NCBI GenBank assembly: GCA_005882315.1
Contig: VBAR01000003.1
Coordinates: forward strand, 601,923 to 665,922
Reading direction: 5' to 3'
Source: Bacteroidota bacterium
Lineage (GTDB): Bacteria > Bacteroidota > Bacteroidia > Chitinophagales > Chitinophagaceae
DNA length: 64,000 nt
The notes under the pieces are model-generated. The model searched no databases. It saw only the letters and a list, made by a program, of their open reading frames with translations, and was not told the DNA's origin. Shown in pieces: positions 18,429 to 26,543 of the stretch; the first letter of the stretch is position 1; each line of letters starts with the position of its first letter. The position numbers and the translations under genes were made by a program.

Positions 18429-19352
18429 TTAAAGAAAAGCATCTACTTCACGATAAGCTTTTATAAGGGCCAGTTCACCTTCAGTTCCTTTTCCTACCAT
18501 ACCATGTTCCATTCCCATTATTCCTTTGTAGCCTTTATCGTAAATGTGTTTGAAAAGATTTTTATAGTTTATTTCACCTGTGGTGGGCTCTTTCCTGCCA
18601 GGATTATCACCTATTTGGATATAAGCAATTTCTTCCCAGCATTTATCAATGTTTTTCATCAGATCGCCTTCATTACGCTGCATATGATAAATATCGAAGA
18701 GAATTTTACATGCCTTGCTATTTACTGCTTTGCATATCATATAGGTCTGGTCAGAGTGACGTAAAAACAGATCCGGGTTATCACTTAATGGCTCCAATAC
18801 CATGGTAAGTCCGGCGGGTTCTAATATATCAGCCGCCTTTCTTAGCGAAGTGATCACATTCGCAGTTTGCATATCGAAAGATAAGCTACGGTCATAATTA
18901 CCCGGCACAACTGTCATCCACTTTGCACCGCAACGTTTAGCAACATTGATAGCTTCACGGCAATCTTTCTCCATCATATCAATAAATTCTTTCTTTCCTG
19001 ACGTTAATGAAATACTCCAATGCCAGTTATTGGATGTAATTACAAAAACTCCCATCTGCATACCGAGTTTTGAAAGTGTATCACCGATCTTCTGCTGCAT
19101 TTCCGGAGTACGGCTCATCATTCCATTGTCTTCAATACCACGAAAGCCTTTATCATAGGCAAATTTTATCTGGTCAATAAAATCACTTCCCCCGCTGTTG
19201 CTGAACGTACCATCATGAAAAGCATAGTTCAGGTTAAATATTTTATCAGCATTTCCATCATCATTGTTATTATCTTTTGCAAACAACGAAGGAGATGTAA
19301 TAGCTGCTGCGCCTGCCAATAAAGAATGTTTGATAAATCGTTTTCTTTCCAT
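18429..19352 (-). CDS. Exported sugar isomerase/epimerase-like TIM-barrel protein
   Basis: 307 residues of the xylose-isomerase-like TIM barrel (AP endonuclease 2) superfamily. The N-terminus MERKRFIKHSLLAGAAAIT is a Tat-like signal reduced to KR, typical of periplasmic family members in Bacteroidota. Likely metal-ligand positions include VLEPLSD, ILFDIYHMQ, YIQIGDNPGR and MGMEHG. It is closest in look to hydroxypyruvate isomerase-like proteins. It is divergent from the SUMF1-like and Gfo/Idh/MocA genes, which suggests a shared role in sugar or inositol-type catabolism; that is inference. Confidence 0.85.
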   Translation of the reverse strand: MERKRFIKHSLLAGAAAITSPSLFAKDNNNDDGNADKIFNLNYAFHDGTFSNSGGSDFIDQIKFAYDKGFRGIEDNGMMSRTPEMQQKIGDTLSKLGMQMGVFVITSNNWHWSISLTSGKKEFIDMMEKDCREAINVAKRCGAKWMTVVPGNYDRSLSFDMQTANVITSLRKAADILEPAGLTMVLEPLSDNPDLFLRHSDQTYMICKAVNSKACKILFDIYHMQRNEGDLMKNIDKCWEEIAYIQIGDNPGRKEPTTGEINYKNLFKHIYDKGYKGIMGMEHGMVGKGTEGELALIKAYREVDAFL

Positions 19353-19446
19353 GTTAATATGATTGTGCGATAAATGTAATTCTTTTACTGAATAATCAGT
19401 TCGCCGTAACGCTTCTTTACTTAACTTTCAAGCTCTAAACTGTACG

Positions 19447-20400
19447 ATGAAATTCCTTCTGATTGCCGCCGTATTATTTTCATTCAATCTTCTTTCTGCA
19501 CAACAGCAAACCGACAGCGTATTTAAAGTTTATGAACAACCTGTACCCCGTTCAGCTTTAAAAATAAAAATGGCACCAATACCAGAAGGCAATTTTGTTT
19601 TAGGGAATAATAATGCAGCATCTCCGGATGAAAAGCCTGCACATAAAATAAATCTTTCAGCTTTCTGGATGGGCATGTATGAAATAACACATGACCAGTA
19701 TGATATCTTTTTCAAAGACGAACTTACCAGCGTCAATGCTGATGTAGATGCTGTGACAAGACCCACTGCTCAGTACATCGATCTCAGTTGGGATATGGGA
19801 AGAGATGGTGGTTTTCCTGCAAACAGCATGTCGCAATTCAATGCGCTGATGTTTTGCCGCTGGCTTTATAAAACGACAGGTATTTTTTATCGTCTGCCAA
19901 CAGAAGCCGAATGGGAATATGCATGCCGTGCAGGCAGTAAAGACGGATATTATTTCGGTAAGGATAGATCCGAACTTAAAGACAACGCCTGGTTTGTAGA
20001 TAACAGTAATTCAAAATATCAGAAAGTAGGACAGAAAAAGCCAAATGCATGGGGATTGTATGATATGCTGGGCAATCTTACAGAATGGACACTTGATCAC
20101 TACTCTGCAGACTACTATACTAAACTGAATGATGATGCTTTAAACCCCGCTGCTGAAATATTGAAATCAAAATTTCCGCATACATTGAAAGGCGGAAGCT
20201 ATCTTGATAAAGCAGAAGACCTATACATTACTAAACGATGGTCATCCGATCCATCCTGGAATAAACGAGATCCGCAGATACCAAAAAGTAAATGGTGGCT
20301 TACAGATGCGGCACACGTTGGATTCAGAATTGTCCGACCTTTAGCAGCACCAACAAAAGAGGAAGCAGAAACGTTCTATAAAAAATATCTTGGAAAATAA
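19447..20400 (+). CDS. SUMF1/formylglycine-generating-enzyme-like exported protein
   Basis: 317 residues with signal peptide MKFLLIAAVLFSFNLLSAQ. The SUMF1/EgtB/PvdO-type fold is marked by MAPIPEGNFVLGN near residue 38, FWMGMYEITHDQYDIFF, RLPTEAEWEYACRAG and the end VGFRIVRP. The cysteine pair used for copper in true FGEs is not evident, so it may be a non-catalytic or different-activity member. It sits 3-13 bases upstream of the Gfo/Idh/MocA gene and is clearly co-transcribed with it. Confidence 0.88.
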   Translation: MKFLLIAAVLFSFNLLSAQQQTDSVFKVYEQPVPRSALKIKMAPIPEGNFVLGNNNAASPDEKPAHKINLSAFWMGMYEITHDQYDIFFKDELTSVNADVDAVTRPTAQYIDLSWDMGRDGGFPANSMSQFNALMFCRWLYKTTGIFYRLPTEAEWEYACRAGSKDGYYFGKDRSELKDNAWFVDNSNSKYQKVGQKKPNAWGLYDMLGNLTEWTLDHYSADYYTKLNDDALNPAAEILKSKFPHTLKGGSYLDKAEDLYITKRWSSDPSWNKRDPQIPKSKWWLTDAAHVGFRIVRPLAAPTKEEAETFYKKYLGK

Positions 20401-20412
20401 AAATTGCAAACC

Positions 20413-21756
20413 ATGAATAATGAAATTAACAACTCAAAAAGTCGCAGAGAATTTGTAAAACAAAGTTCATTGATAGCAGGCGGATTGATCGCTGCTCCAC
20501 TCCTTTCTAAAGCTAATTATTTTTCCGGTGCTGCCGGTGAAATAAAAATTGCATTGATCGGTTGCGGAGGACGTGGCACCGGCGCTGCAATGCAGGCTTT
20601 GCTTACAAAACAAAATGTAAAACTCGTTGCAATGGCTGATGCTTTCCGCGATAGGCTGGATGGTTGTTATAAGACATTAACCGCAGAGGATCTTAGTGAT
20701 GCCGGAGGAGGAAAAGGAAATGTAAAAGCAAAAATTGATGTGCCTGAAGAAAGAAAGTACACCGGCTTTGATGCTTATGCAAAAGCAATTGCTCATGCTG
20801 ATGTGGTAATACTGACAACACCTCCTGGTTTCCGCCCAATACATTTTGAAGAAGCTATAAAGCAGGGCAAGCATGTATTCATGGAAAAACCAGTGGCAAC
20901 AGACCCGGCTGGTATAAAAAAAGTATTAGATGCAGCAGAAATTGCAAAACAGAAAAAACTAAATGTAGTTGTGGGCTTACAACGTCATTACCAGAATTCG
21001 TATCGTGAATTATATAAACGCAAAGACAAGATCGGCGATATTACTTCAGCGCAGGCATGGTGGAATAATGATGGCGTATGGGTAAATCCCCGCAAACCAG
21101 AGCAAACTGAAATGGAATACCAGATGCGTAACTGGTATTATTTTGTCTGGCTTTGCGGTGATCATATTGCAGAACAGCATATCCACAATATTGATGTCAT
21201 CAACTGGTTCAAAGGTAGCTATCCTGTAAAAGCACAGGGTATGGGGGGAAGACAGGTAAGAAAAGGAAAAGAGCATGGCGAGATATTCGATCATCATTAT
21301 GTTGAGTTCACTTATGCTGATGGTTCAATATTGAATAGCCAGTGTAGACATATACCCGGAACCATGAGTAAAGTGGATGAACTATTGATCGGAACAAAAG
21401 GAACTATTAAATGTGGTGCTGCAAATATTACAAGCAGAAGTGGTAAAATAATTTATCAGTTTGATAAAAAAACTGACAACAATCCTTACCAAACTGAGCA
21501 TGATGAATTGTTTGCCACTATTGAAAGAGGCGATTACAAATTTGCGGATGCGGGCAATGGTGCAAAGAGCACAATGACATCCATCCTTGGAAGGATGGCA
21601 ACGTATAGCGGCCAGGTGATAGATTGGGAAAAAGCTATTAATAGCGGAATTGATATTATGCCGAAGAAATTTGGCTGGAATGAAATGCCGCTTGTCCTAC
21701 CGGGTGACGATGGGTTCTATCCTATCCCGGTTCCGGGCAAGGTGAAATATTTTTAA
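20413..21756 (+). CDS. Gfo/Idh/MocA-family oxidoreductase, Tat-exported
   Basis: 447 residues from the ATG at 20413; a TTG three codons upstream is possible but less likely. The N-terminus SKSRREFVKQSSLIAGGLIAA is a twin-arginine signal (RREFVK), so the folded NAD(P)-loaded enzyme goes to the periplasm. The Rossmann motif is IKIALIGCGGRGTGA; the conserved EKPVATDPAG holds the catalytic-region lysine. The C-terminal part follows the large Bacteroidota exported subgroup. It lies between the SUMF1-like and NUDIX genes in one plus-strand run. The substrate is a sugar or derivative, not identifiable. Confidence 0.92.
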   Translation: MNNEINNSKSRREFVKQSSLIAGGLIAAPLLSKANYFSGAAGEIKIALIGCGGRGTGAAMQALLTKQNVKLVAMADAFRDRLDGCYKTLTAEDLSDAGGGKGNVKAKIDVPEERKYTGFDAYAKAIAHADVVILTTPPGFRPIHFEEAIKQGKHVFMEKPVATDPAGIKKVLDAAEIAKQKKLNVVVGLQRHYQNSYRELYKRKDKIGDITSAQAWWNNDGVWVNPRKPEQTEMEYQMRNWYYFVWLCGDHIAEQHIHNIDVINWFKGSYPVKAQGMGGRQVRKGKEHGEIFDHHYVEFTYADGSILNSQCRHIPGTMSKVDELLIGTKGTIKCGAANITSRSGKIIYQFDKKTDNNPYQTEHDELFATIERGDYKFADAGNGAKSTMTSILGRMATYSGQVIDWEKAINSGIDIMPKKFGWNEMPLVLPGDDGFYPIPVPGKVKYF

Positions 21757-21762
21757 TACGAT

Positions 21763-22389
21763 ATGTTCATTAAAATATTTTTCGACGACAAGCCGCTTTA
21801 TCTCTGCGATGAGATAACCACGTATATCAATGAATATGTTCATCATGATGATGCCATCTTTATTGATGAACTGAATTCACATACAATAAAATCGATGATA
21901 CATGAAATGCAGGTGGCTAAAGTGCATGCGGGTGTTTTCTATCATAAAGATTTTGATGAATTGAAAAAAGCTTTTTTTAAAAAATTTACATTCATACAAG
22001 CGGCTGGCGGATTGGTGACAAATGAAGATGGTGATGTGCTCCTGATCTTCAGAAGAGGAAAATGGGATCTGCCGAAGGGCAAATTAGACAAAGGAGAAAA
22101 ACTGGATGAATGTGCTGTGCGGGAAGTTGAAGAAGAAACAGGTTTAAAAAAACCAAAGATCGAAAAAATTTTATCTGCTACCTATCATACTTATCATGAA
22201 GGCGCAAGATATATCCTGAAAGAAAGTAACTGGTATAAGATGAAAATAATCGGCGAACAAAATTTAGTGCCGCAAACCAACGAAGGCATTGAAGAAATAA
22301 AATGGGTGAGGCCGGATAAATTAAAAACTTATTATAGCAACACCTATCCGAATGTTGTTGAAATATTACAATCCTGGTCTGATAAATGA
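21763..22389 (+). CDS. NUDIX hydrolase
   Basis: 208 residues. The C-terminal two thirds form a NUDIX domain with the box GKLDKGEKLDE...REVEEETGL (residues about 106-128), matching G-x5-E-x7-REUxEExGU. The N-terminal ~75 residues are an extra domain typical of Bacteroidota homologues. It hydrolyses a nucleoside-diphosphate-linked compound; the substrate is unknown. It follows the oxidoreductase by 6 bases and overlaps the 3' end of the opposite-strand thioesterase gene by 24 bases. Confidence 0.92.
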   Translation: MFIKIFFDDKPLYLCDEITTYINEYVHHDDAIFIDELNSHTIKSMIHEMQVAKVHAGVFYHKDFDELKKAFFKKFTFIQAAGGLVTNEDGDVLLIFRRGKWDLPKGKLDKGEKLDECAVREVEEETGLKKPKIEKILSATYHTYHEGARYILKESNWYKMKIIGEQNLVPQTNEGIEEIKWVRPDKLKTYYSNTYPNVVEILQSWSDK

Positions 22390-22815
22390 TTCTTTCTTTG
22401 GCACTACAGCTACTGTAAGCCGGCTGATGCAGATCAATTTATTCAACTCATCATAGATCTTTATATCCCATACATGAGTATTTGCGCCAAGATGTAAAGG
22501 AGTTGCAATACCTGTTACATAACCTTCTCTTGCACTGCGTACATGATTGGCATTAATGTCAAGTCCTACACAAGCATATTTCGTGTGATCAACCACCATT
22601 GCTGCTGCAAGGCTTCCTACGGTTTCTGCAAGCACACAACTTGCACCGCCATGCAATAAACCATAAGGTTGCAGTGTCCTATGATCAACCGGCATTTTAG
22701 CCTTCAAAAAATCTTTCCCTATTTCTGTAAACTCAATGCCGATATGCTCAGCCATTGTTTTTATCTCAAAAGGCCTGAGTTTCTCGATCGTTATTTCTTT
22801 ATCAAACCAGATCAT
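22366..22815 (-). CDS. Hotdog-fold PaaI-type thioesterase
   Basis: 149 residues. The hotdog core shows RTLQPYGLLHGGASCVLAETVGSLAA, where HGG followed by the E of AETVGS matches the YbgC/PaaI-type active site, and the second strand set VGLDINANHVRSAREG. It cleaves acyl- or aroyl-CoA thioesters; 1,4-dihydroxy-2-naphthoyl-CoA hydrolase (menaquinone pathway) is one possibility for this subgroup. Last gene of the pyrR-pyrB-coaD run, 11 bases after coaD; its end overlaps the convergent NUDIX gene. Confidence 0.87.
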   Translation of the reverse strand: MIWFDKEITIEKLRPFEIKTMAEHIGIEFTEIGKDFLKAKMPVDHRTLQPYGLLHGGASCVLAETVGSLAAAMVVDHTKYACVGLDINANHVRSAREGYVTGIATPLHLGANTHVWDIKIYDELNKLICISRLTVAVVPKKESFIRPGL

Positions 22816-22826
22816 AGTCTTTTAAA

Positions 22827-23297
22827 TTATTTTTTTAAAGAATTATAAACTAACTCAGGTAAAAAGTGACTTGCATCACCATTATTCCTGATAATATCTC
22901 TCACAATTGTAGATGCCACCGAAGTGTACTTCGGTTCACCCGTTAAAAATATTGTTTCAATTGATTTATCCAACTGTCTATTAGCATCGGCAATTGTTTT
23001 TTCATACTCAAAATCGCTTACGTAGCGGATGCCGCGTAATATAAACTGTGCACCGATCTTTTTACAGAAATCAACCGTCAGCCCCTGATAGATCGCCCCT
23101 TCTACCCTTTCCTCATCTTTATACAAATCATTGATCCATGTCATTCTTTGTTCAGGAGTAAACATTGGCGCCTTTGCTGTATTCAACCCGATACCCACGA
23201 TGATCTTATCAAATAAGGGAATAGCCCGGTTAATAATATCTACATGCCCGAGTGTTACAGGGTCAAAGGTGCCAGGAAAAAGACAAATACGATACAT
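22827..23297 (-). CDS. coaD: Phosphopantetheine adenylyltransferase
   Basis: 156 residues, standard length. Transfers AMP from ATP to 4'-phosphopantetheine, the penultimate step of CoA synthesis. FPGTFDPVTLGHVDII at residues 7-22 contains the T/H-x-G-H nucleotide-binding motif; RGIRYVSDFEYE and VASTIVRDI are the conserved substrate and ATP-binding segments. Lies between pyrB and the thioesterase gene on the minus strand. Confidence 0.96.
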   Translation of the reverse strand: MYRICLFPGTFDPVTLGHVDIINRAIPLFDKIIVGIGLNTAKAPMFTPEQRMTWINDLYKDEERVEGAIYQGLTVDFCKKIGAQFILRGIRYVSDFEYEKTIADANRQLDKSIETIFLTGEPKYTSVASTIVRDIIRNNGDASHFLPELVYNSLKK

Positions 23298-23322
23298 AGA
23301 ATGATTATTAGCGATGACAAGC

Positions 23323-23354
23323 TAATAATTATTGATTAATAATTATTAATTATT
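23323..23354. repeat. Heptad AT-rich repeat between coaD and pyrB
   Basis: Reads as TAATAAT, TATTGAT, TAATAAT, TATTAAT, TATT: a 7-bp period with a 14-bp higher period. It includes the pyrB stop codon (23346-23348). Confidence 0.6.
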
Positions 23355-24281
23355 CAGAGGATTTCTTCCTGAAAGCAGGTACAATACAGCCATTCTCACC
23401 GCTACACCATTTTCTACTTGTTGGAGGATGATAGATTGTTTGCTATCTGCCACATCGCTATCTAGTTCTACACCGCGGTTTATCGGGCCAGGATGCATTA
23501 CAGTTATTTCTTTACTCAAACTGTCTAGCAGATTTCTCTTGATGCCATAAGCAAGATTGTATTCCCGTAGCGAAGAAAATAAAACCTGGTTCTGTCTTTC
23601 TAATTGTATACGTAATACATTGGCTACATCACACCATTCAAGTGTCTCCTTCAGATTATAACTTACTTCTACTCCAAATGCGTCCGCAAGATATTTCGGA
23701 ATTAATGTGGGCGGACCACATACAGTAACCCTTGCTCCCATTTTTGTAAGCAGGTAAATATTACTCATCGCTACACGACTGTGCATGATATCTCCGATGA
23801 TTGCCACTTTTAGTCCTTCCAATTTGCCGAACTTTTCTTTCATTGAAAATGCATCAAGTAATCCTTGCGTAGGATGTTCATTGATCCCATCACCGGCATT
23901 TATGATAGCTGCAGGAATATGTTTAGCCAGGAAATGCGGGGCGCCGCTTGCACTATGCCGCATCACTACCATATCCACTTTCATGGAAAGAATATTATTC
24001 ACAGTGTCCAGTAATGTTTCACCTTTTGCTGCCGAAGAACCAGAAACTGCGAAATTGATCGTATCAGCACTTAATCTTTTTTCAGCTAGTTCAAAAGAGA
24101 ACCGTGTACGTGTCGAATTTTCGTAAAAAAGATTGACGATCGTTACATCACGAAGCGATGGGACTTTTTTTACGGGTCGCTGTAAAACTTCTTTGAATTG
24201 TTCGGCTGTAGAAAGAATTAATGAAATATCGCCGGGTGTAAGGTCTTTAATGCCGAGCAGATTTCGAGTGGATAGTTGCAT
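23346..24281 (-). CDS. pyrB: Aspartate carbamoyltransferase catalytic chain
   Basis: 311 residues. Joins carbamoyl phosphate and aspartate, the committed pyrimidine step. The carbamoyl-phosphate motif STRTR lies within FYENSTRTRFSFE (about residues 52-64) and HPTQGLLDAFSM is the second signature. No pyrI regulatory gene is adjacent, so it is likely an unregulated trimer-type enzyme controlled at transcription, perhaps by the nearby PyrR. A secreted hypothetical protein gene lies between pyrB and pyrR. Confidence 0.96.
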   Translation of the reverse strand: MQLSTRNLLGIKDLTPGDISLILSTAEQFKEVLQRPVKKVPSLRDVTIVNLFYENSTRTRFSFELAEKRLSADTINFAVSGSSAAKGETLLDTVNNILSMKVDMVVMRHSASGAPHFLAKHIPAAIINAGDGINEHPTQGLLDAFSMKEKFGKLEGLKVAIIGDIMHSRVAMSNIYLLTKMGARVTVCGPPTLIPKYLADAFGVEVSYNLKETLEWCDVANVLRIQLERQNQVLFSSLREYNLAYGIKRNLLDSLSKEITVMHPGPINRGVELDSDVADSKQSIILQQVENGVAVRMAVLYLLSGRNPLNN

Positions 24282-24345
24282 TAAAGGGCGAAGTTAACCG
24301 CTTTGGGCACAATATGCAAAAAGAATTTAAGCGGAGAAATCGCAG

Positions 24346-25065
24346 CTAAAATGCTTTCTTTTCTTTTAAGACCGGGTAGAGTTGTCCGCTTATCTCGATG
24401 TAACTATTTTGCAGCAGGTACCTGATCATTGTTGTGTGCAATGGAGGGTTTTGGTCACGGTTGCGGGCAAGCTTTAATTCTGCCGTAGTAAGCGGCTCTA
24501 CGGCACCCGTATAAGTTATGTATTCATTTACCCAGGCATAATTGCCGGTGTAATTTTTGTTTAGAGTTGCATTTGTTTTTCCGGGTTCATATATTTCAAC
24601 AGTGATATCGATTGTGCAAGAAATGGTTTTCTTTATATGTGTGATATCCGCCTGGTAGGTTTCAGATTGTACTTTATGCTCCTGTGCGGCCAGATCAAAC
24701 ACTGTTTTTGATTTTTCCCTGCTAGCTAATCGGGTATTTTGTTCTCTTTTCTCATCCCCTATTTTCAAATTAAAGAATGTAACCTTCAATTGATAAGCTG
24801 CCGGGTTATTTACGAATGCAGAATCGAGGAATTCAAAATGCTTCTTGCTTTTTTCTTCCTTTTTTTTGAAATCGTTTTTTAGCAATTCAAGAAAATAGTT
24901 ATCCTTTTGAATCTCTCCGGTTGTATTATCGGGAAAGATGAACTGAACAGCTATAAAGACCGTATCAACAGATAAACGAGAAACAGGATGATTAGGTAAT
25001 AGAGTATTGAAAGCAGAATTAGAAAACAATAACACCATTAAGAAATATGTCATTGTTTTTTTCAT
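24346..25065 (-). CDS. Exported protein of unknown function
   Basis: 239 residues with a signal-like N-terminus MKKTMTYFLMVLLFSNSAFNTLLP. There are no cysteines near the signal end, so it is not a lipoprotein; the body is charged and lysine-rich in the middle (DFKKKEEKSKKHFEF) with beta-type segments after it. I recognise no domain. It lies between pyrR (22 bases upstream) and pyrB (64 bases downstream), so it may be transcribed with the pyrimidine genes, but nothing ties it to that pathway. Confidence 0.75.
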   Translation of the reverse strand: MKKTMTYFLMVLLFSNSAFNTLLPNHPVSRLSVDTVFIAVQFIFPDNTTGEIQKDNYFLELLKNDFKKKEEKSKKHFEFLDSAFVNNPAAYQLKVTFFNLKIGDEKREQNTRLASREKSKTVFDLAAQEHKVQSETYQADITHIKKTISCTIDITVEIYEPGKTNATLNKNYTGNYAWVNEYITYTGAVEPLTTAELKLARNRDQNPPLHTTMIRYLLQNSYIEISGQLYPVLKEKKAF

Positions 25066-25087
25066 GTTACGGTTTTATGCAACAAAA

Positions 25088-25639
25088 TTATTCAAGAAAA
25101 ATCACTTCATCTTTTCCATCTTTTGATTTCCATAGCACTTTTACTTTTTGGGTAACGATGGAATCAATGGATTTACCGGCATAATCTGCTTGGATAGGGA
25201 GTTGGCGGCTGAATCTTCTGTCAATTAATACGCAAAGTTCTACTTTTTCGGGCCGACCAAAATCAAGTAATGCGTCCAACGCAGCTCTAATCGTTCTTCC
25301 CGTGTACAACACATCATCTATCAGCACCACATTTTTATTTTCGATTGAAAAAGGGATATCGGTCCGGTTAGCATTATGCAATTCCTTGCGGATATCATCA
25401 CGGTAAAATGTAATGTCGAGTTTACCGTATAAAATTTCACCTCCAGGTATTTCTTTTTTTATTTCTTCCACTATCCGATCAGATAAAAAAATACCGCGGG
25501 GCTGTAACCCGATCAATACTGTGTTTTCAAGATTGACATGATTCTCGAGAAGCTGGTGTGCCAGTCTTTTAATTGTAATTGCCAGTTGTTGTTCGGATAA
25601 AATAGATTTCAATTCAAAAATTTCACTAAAAGTAAGCAA
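25088..25639 (-). CDS. pyrR: PyrR-type bifunctional pyr regulator / uracil phosphoribosyltransferase
   Basis: 183 residues, normal for PyrR. The PRPP-binding loop is VVLIDDVLYTGRTIRAAL (about residues 104-121); GLQPRGIFLSDRIVEEI and the C-terminal LPIQADYAGKSIDS also match the family. In Firmicutes PyrR binds pyr mRNA and causes attenuation; whether Bacteroidota homologues regulate or act only as UPRTase is not settled by sequence. It heads the pyrR-hypothetical-pyrB-coaD run. I do not see a classic PyrR-binding loop in the leader. Confidence 0.92.
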   Translation of the reverse strand: MLTFSEIFELKSILSEQQLAITIKRLAHQLLENHVNLENTVLIGLQPRGIFLSDRIVEEIKKEIPGGEILYGKLDITFYRDDIRKELHNANRTDIPFSIENKNVVLIDDVLYTGRTIRAALDALLDFGRPEKVELCVLIDRRFSRQLPIQADYAGKSIDSIVTQKVKVLWKSKDGKDEVIFLE

Positions 25640-25721
25640 GGAACGGAAAACTCCATCATATCAACAAAACAAATTTTAATACAGAGTTTTGACGCTTCAA
25701 CCTTTAAATACTAATTCACAT

Positions 25722-25760
25722 AAAAAGAAAGCTGCTTCATAACAAAGCAGCTTTCTTTTT
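25722..25760 (-). terminator. Intrinsic terminator after the outer-membrane barrel gene
   Basis: Perfect 16-bp stem AAAAAGAAAGCTGCTT with its complement at 25745-25760 and a 7-base loop, A/T tracts on both ends. It lies 26 bases past the stop at 25786 and ahead of pyrR. Confidence 0.85.
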
Positions 25761-25785
25761 ATGGTCTTTCTAAAAGATAAATGTA

Positions 25786-26388
25786 TCAATGTGAAAATTG
25801 ATAAAACGCTCCTATTTGCCACACTCTGTTCCTTGATTCAGGAATAGAATTATTTTCGTTAATGTTAGTAATACCAAGATTATACCTGGCATCAAATCCC
25901 ACTCCTATTTTTGTAAGATAGCTGGCACCAAAGGACCAGGCAAAACCTACCGTATTCACATTATCTTTTACGTCAACTTCCGTATCGCCTATTTCATTTT
26001 TAGCTGAAACTAAAAAGCCAACCTGTGGGCCAGTTTGCAAGCGAAATCCATCATTTATCATATACTGGACCAATACAGGAACGTTAATATAATCTCGTTT
26101 AAGCTTCACTCCTGTAGCTTCTGCTCCTTCCGTTGAATATACAATTTCAGGTTGCACGGCAAAATGATCAGATAGATGAATATGTGCTAAACCTCCGATA
26201 TGAAAACCTGTTCTTGAATCGTATTCGTTATTATCATCCTCACCCTCAACATGGATGTTTGCAATATTAACCCCTGCTTTTATTCCAAGCTGTACATGAG
26301 TAGTTTGATTTTTAGCCTGAGTGTTTTGAGCATTTATAAAATAATTCATCAATAAACACGCAGCCGCCATTAAAATGTTTTTTTTCAT
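25786..26388 (-). CDS. Small outer-membrane beta-barrel protein (PorT-like)
   Basis: 200 residues: signal peptide MKKNILMAAACLLMNYFINAQ, then alternating amphipathic strands of an eight-stranded barrel. The pattern VQLGIKAGVNIAN ... GFHIGGLAHIHLSDHFAVQPEIVYS is that of the porin-family/PorT-like (outer membrane protein beta-barrel) group very common in Bacteroidota. Function is not known. Single-gene unit with its own terminator. Confidence 0.87.
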   Translation of the reverse strand: MKKNILMAAACLLMNYFINAQNTQAKNQTTHVQLGIKAGVNIANIHVEGEDDNNEYDSRTGFHIGGLAHIHLSDHFAVQPEIVYSTEGAEATGVKLKRDYINVPVLVQYMINDGFRLQTGPQVGFLVSAKNEIGDTEVDVKDNVNTVGFAWSFGASYLTKIGVGFDARYNLGITNINENNSIPESRNRVWQIGAFYQFSH

Positions 26389-26543
26389 AATACATGATTT
26401 TAGTTATCCAATTCACAATTCTTGACAAACAAATGGATAGTTAAAACCATGCCAGCAAGGTTTTTATAACAGGTTAAAACGAAGAGATTTTAAAGCAGAG
26501 TAATGAAAAATATAAAAAAATTCCTGTTGTTTAGACTTCCTTT

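Noticed and set aside
25640..25721. PyrR-binding attenuator upstream of pyrR
   Set aside because: The only strong hairpin nearby is the terminator of the preceding barrel gene; no anti-terminator or PyrR-loop sequence is visible.
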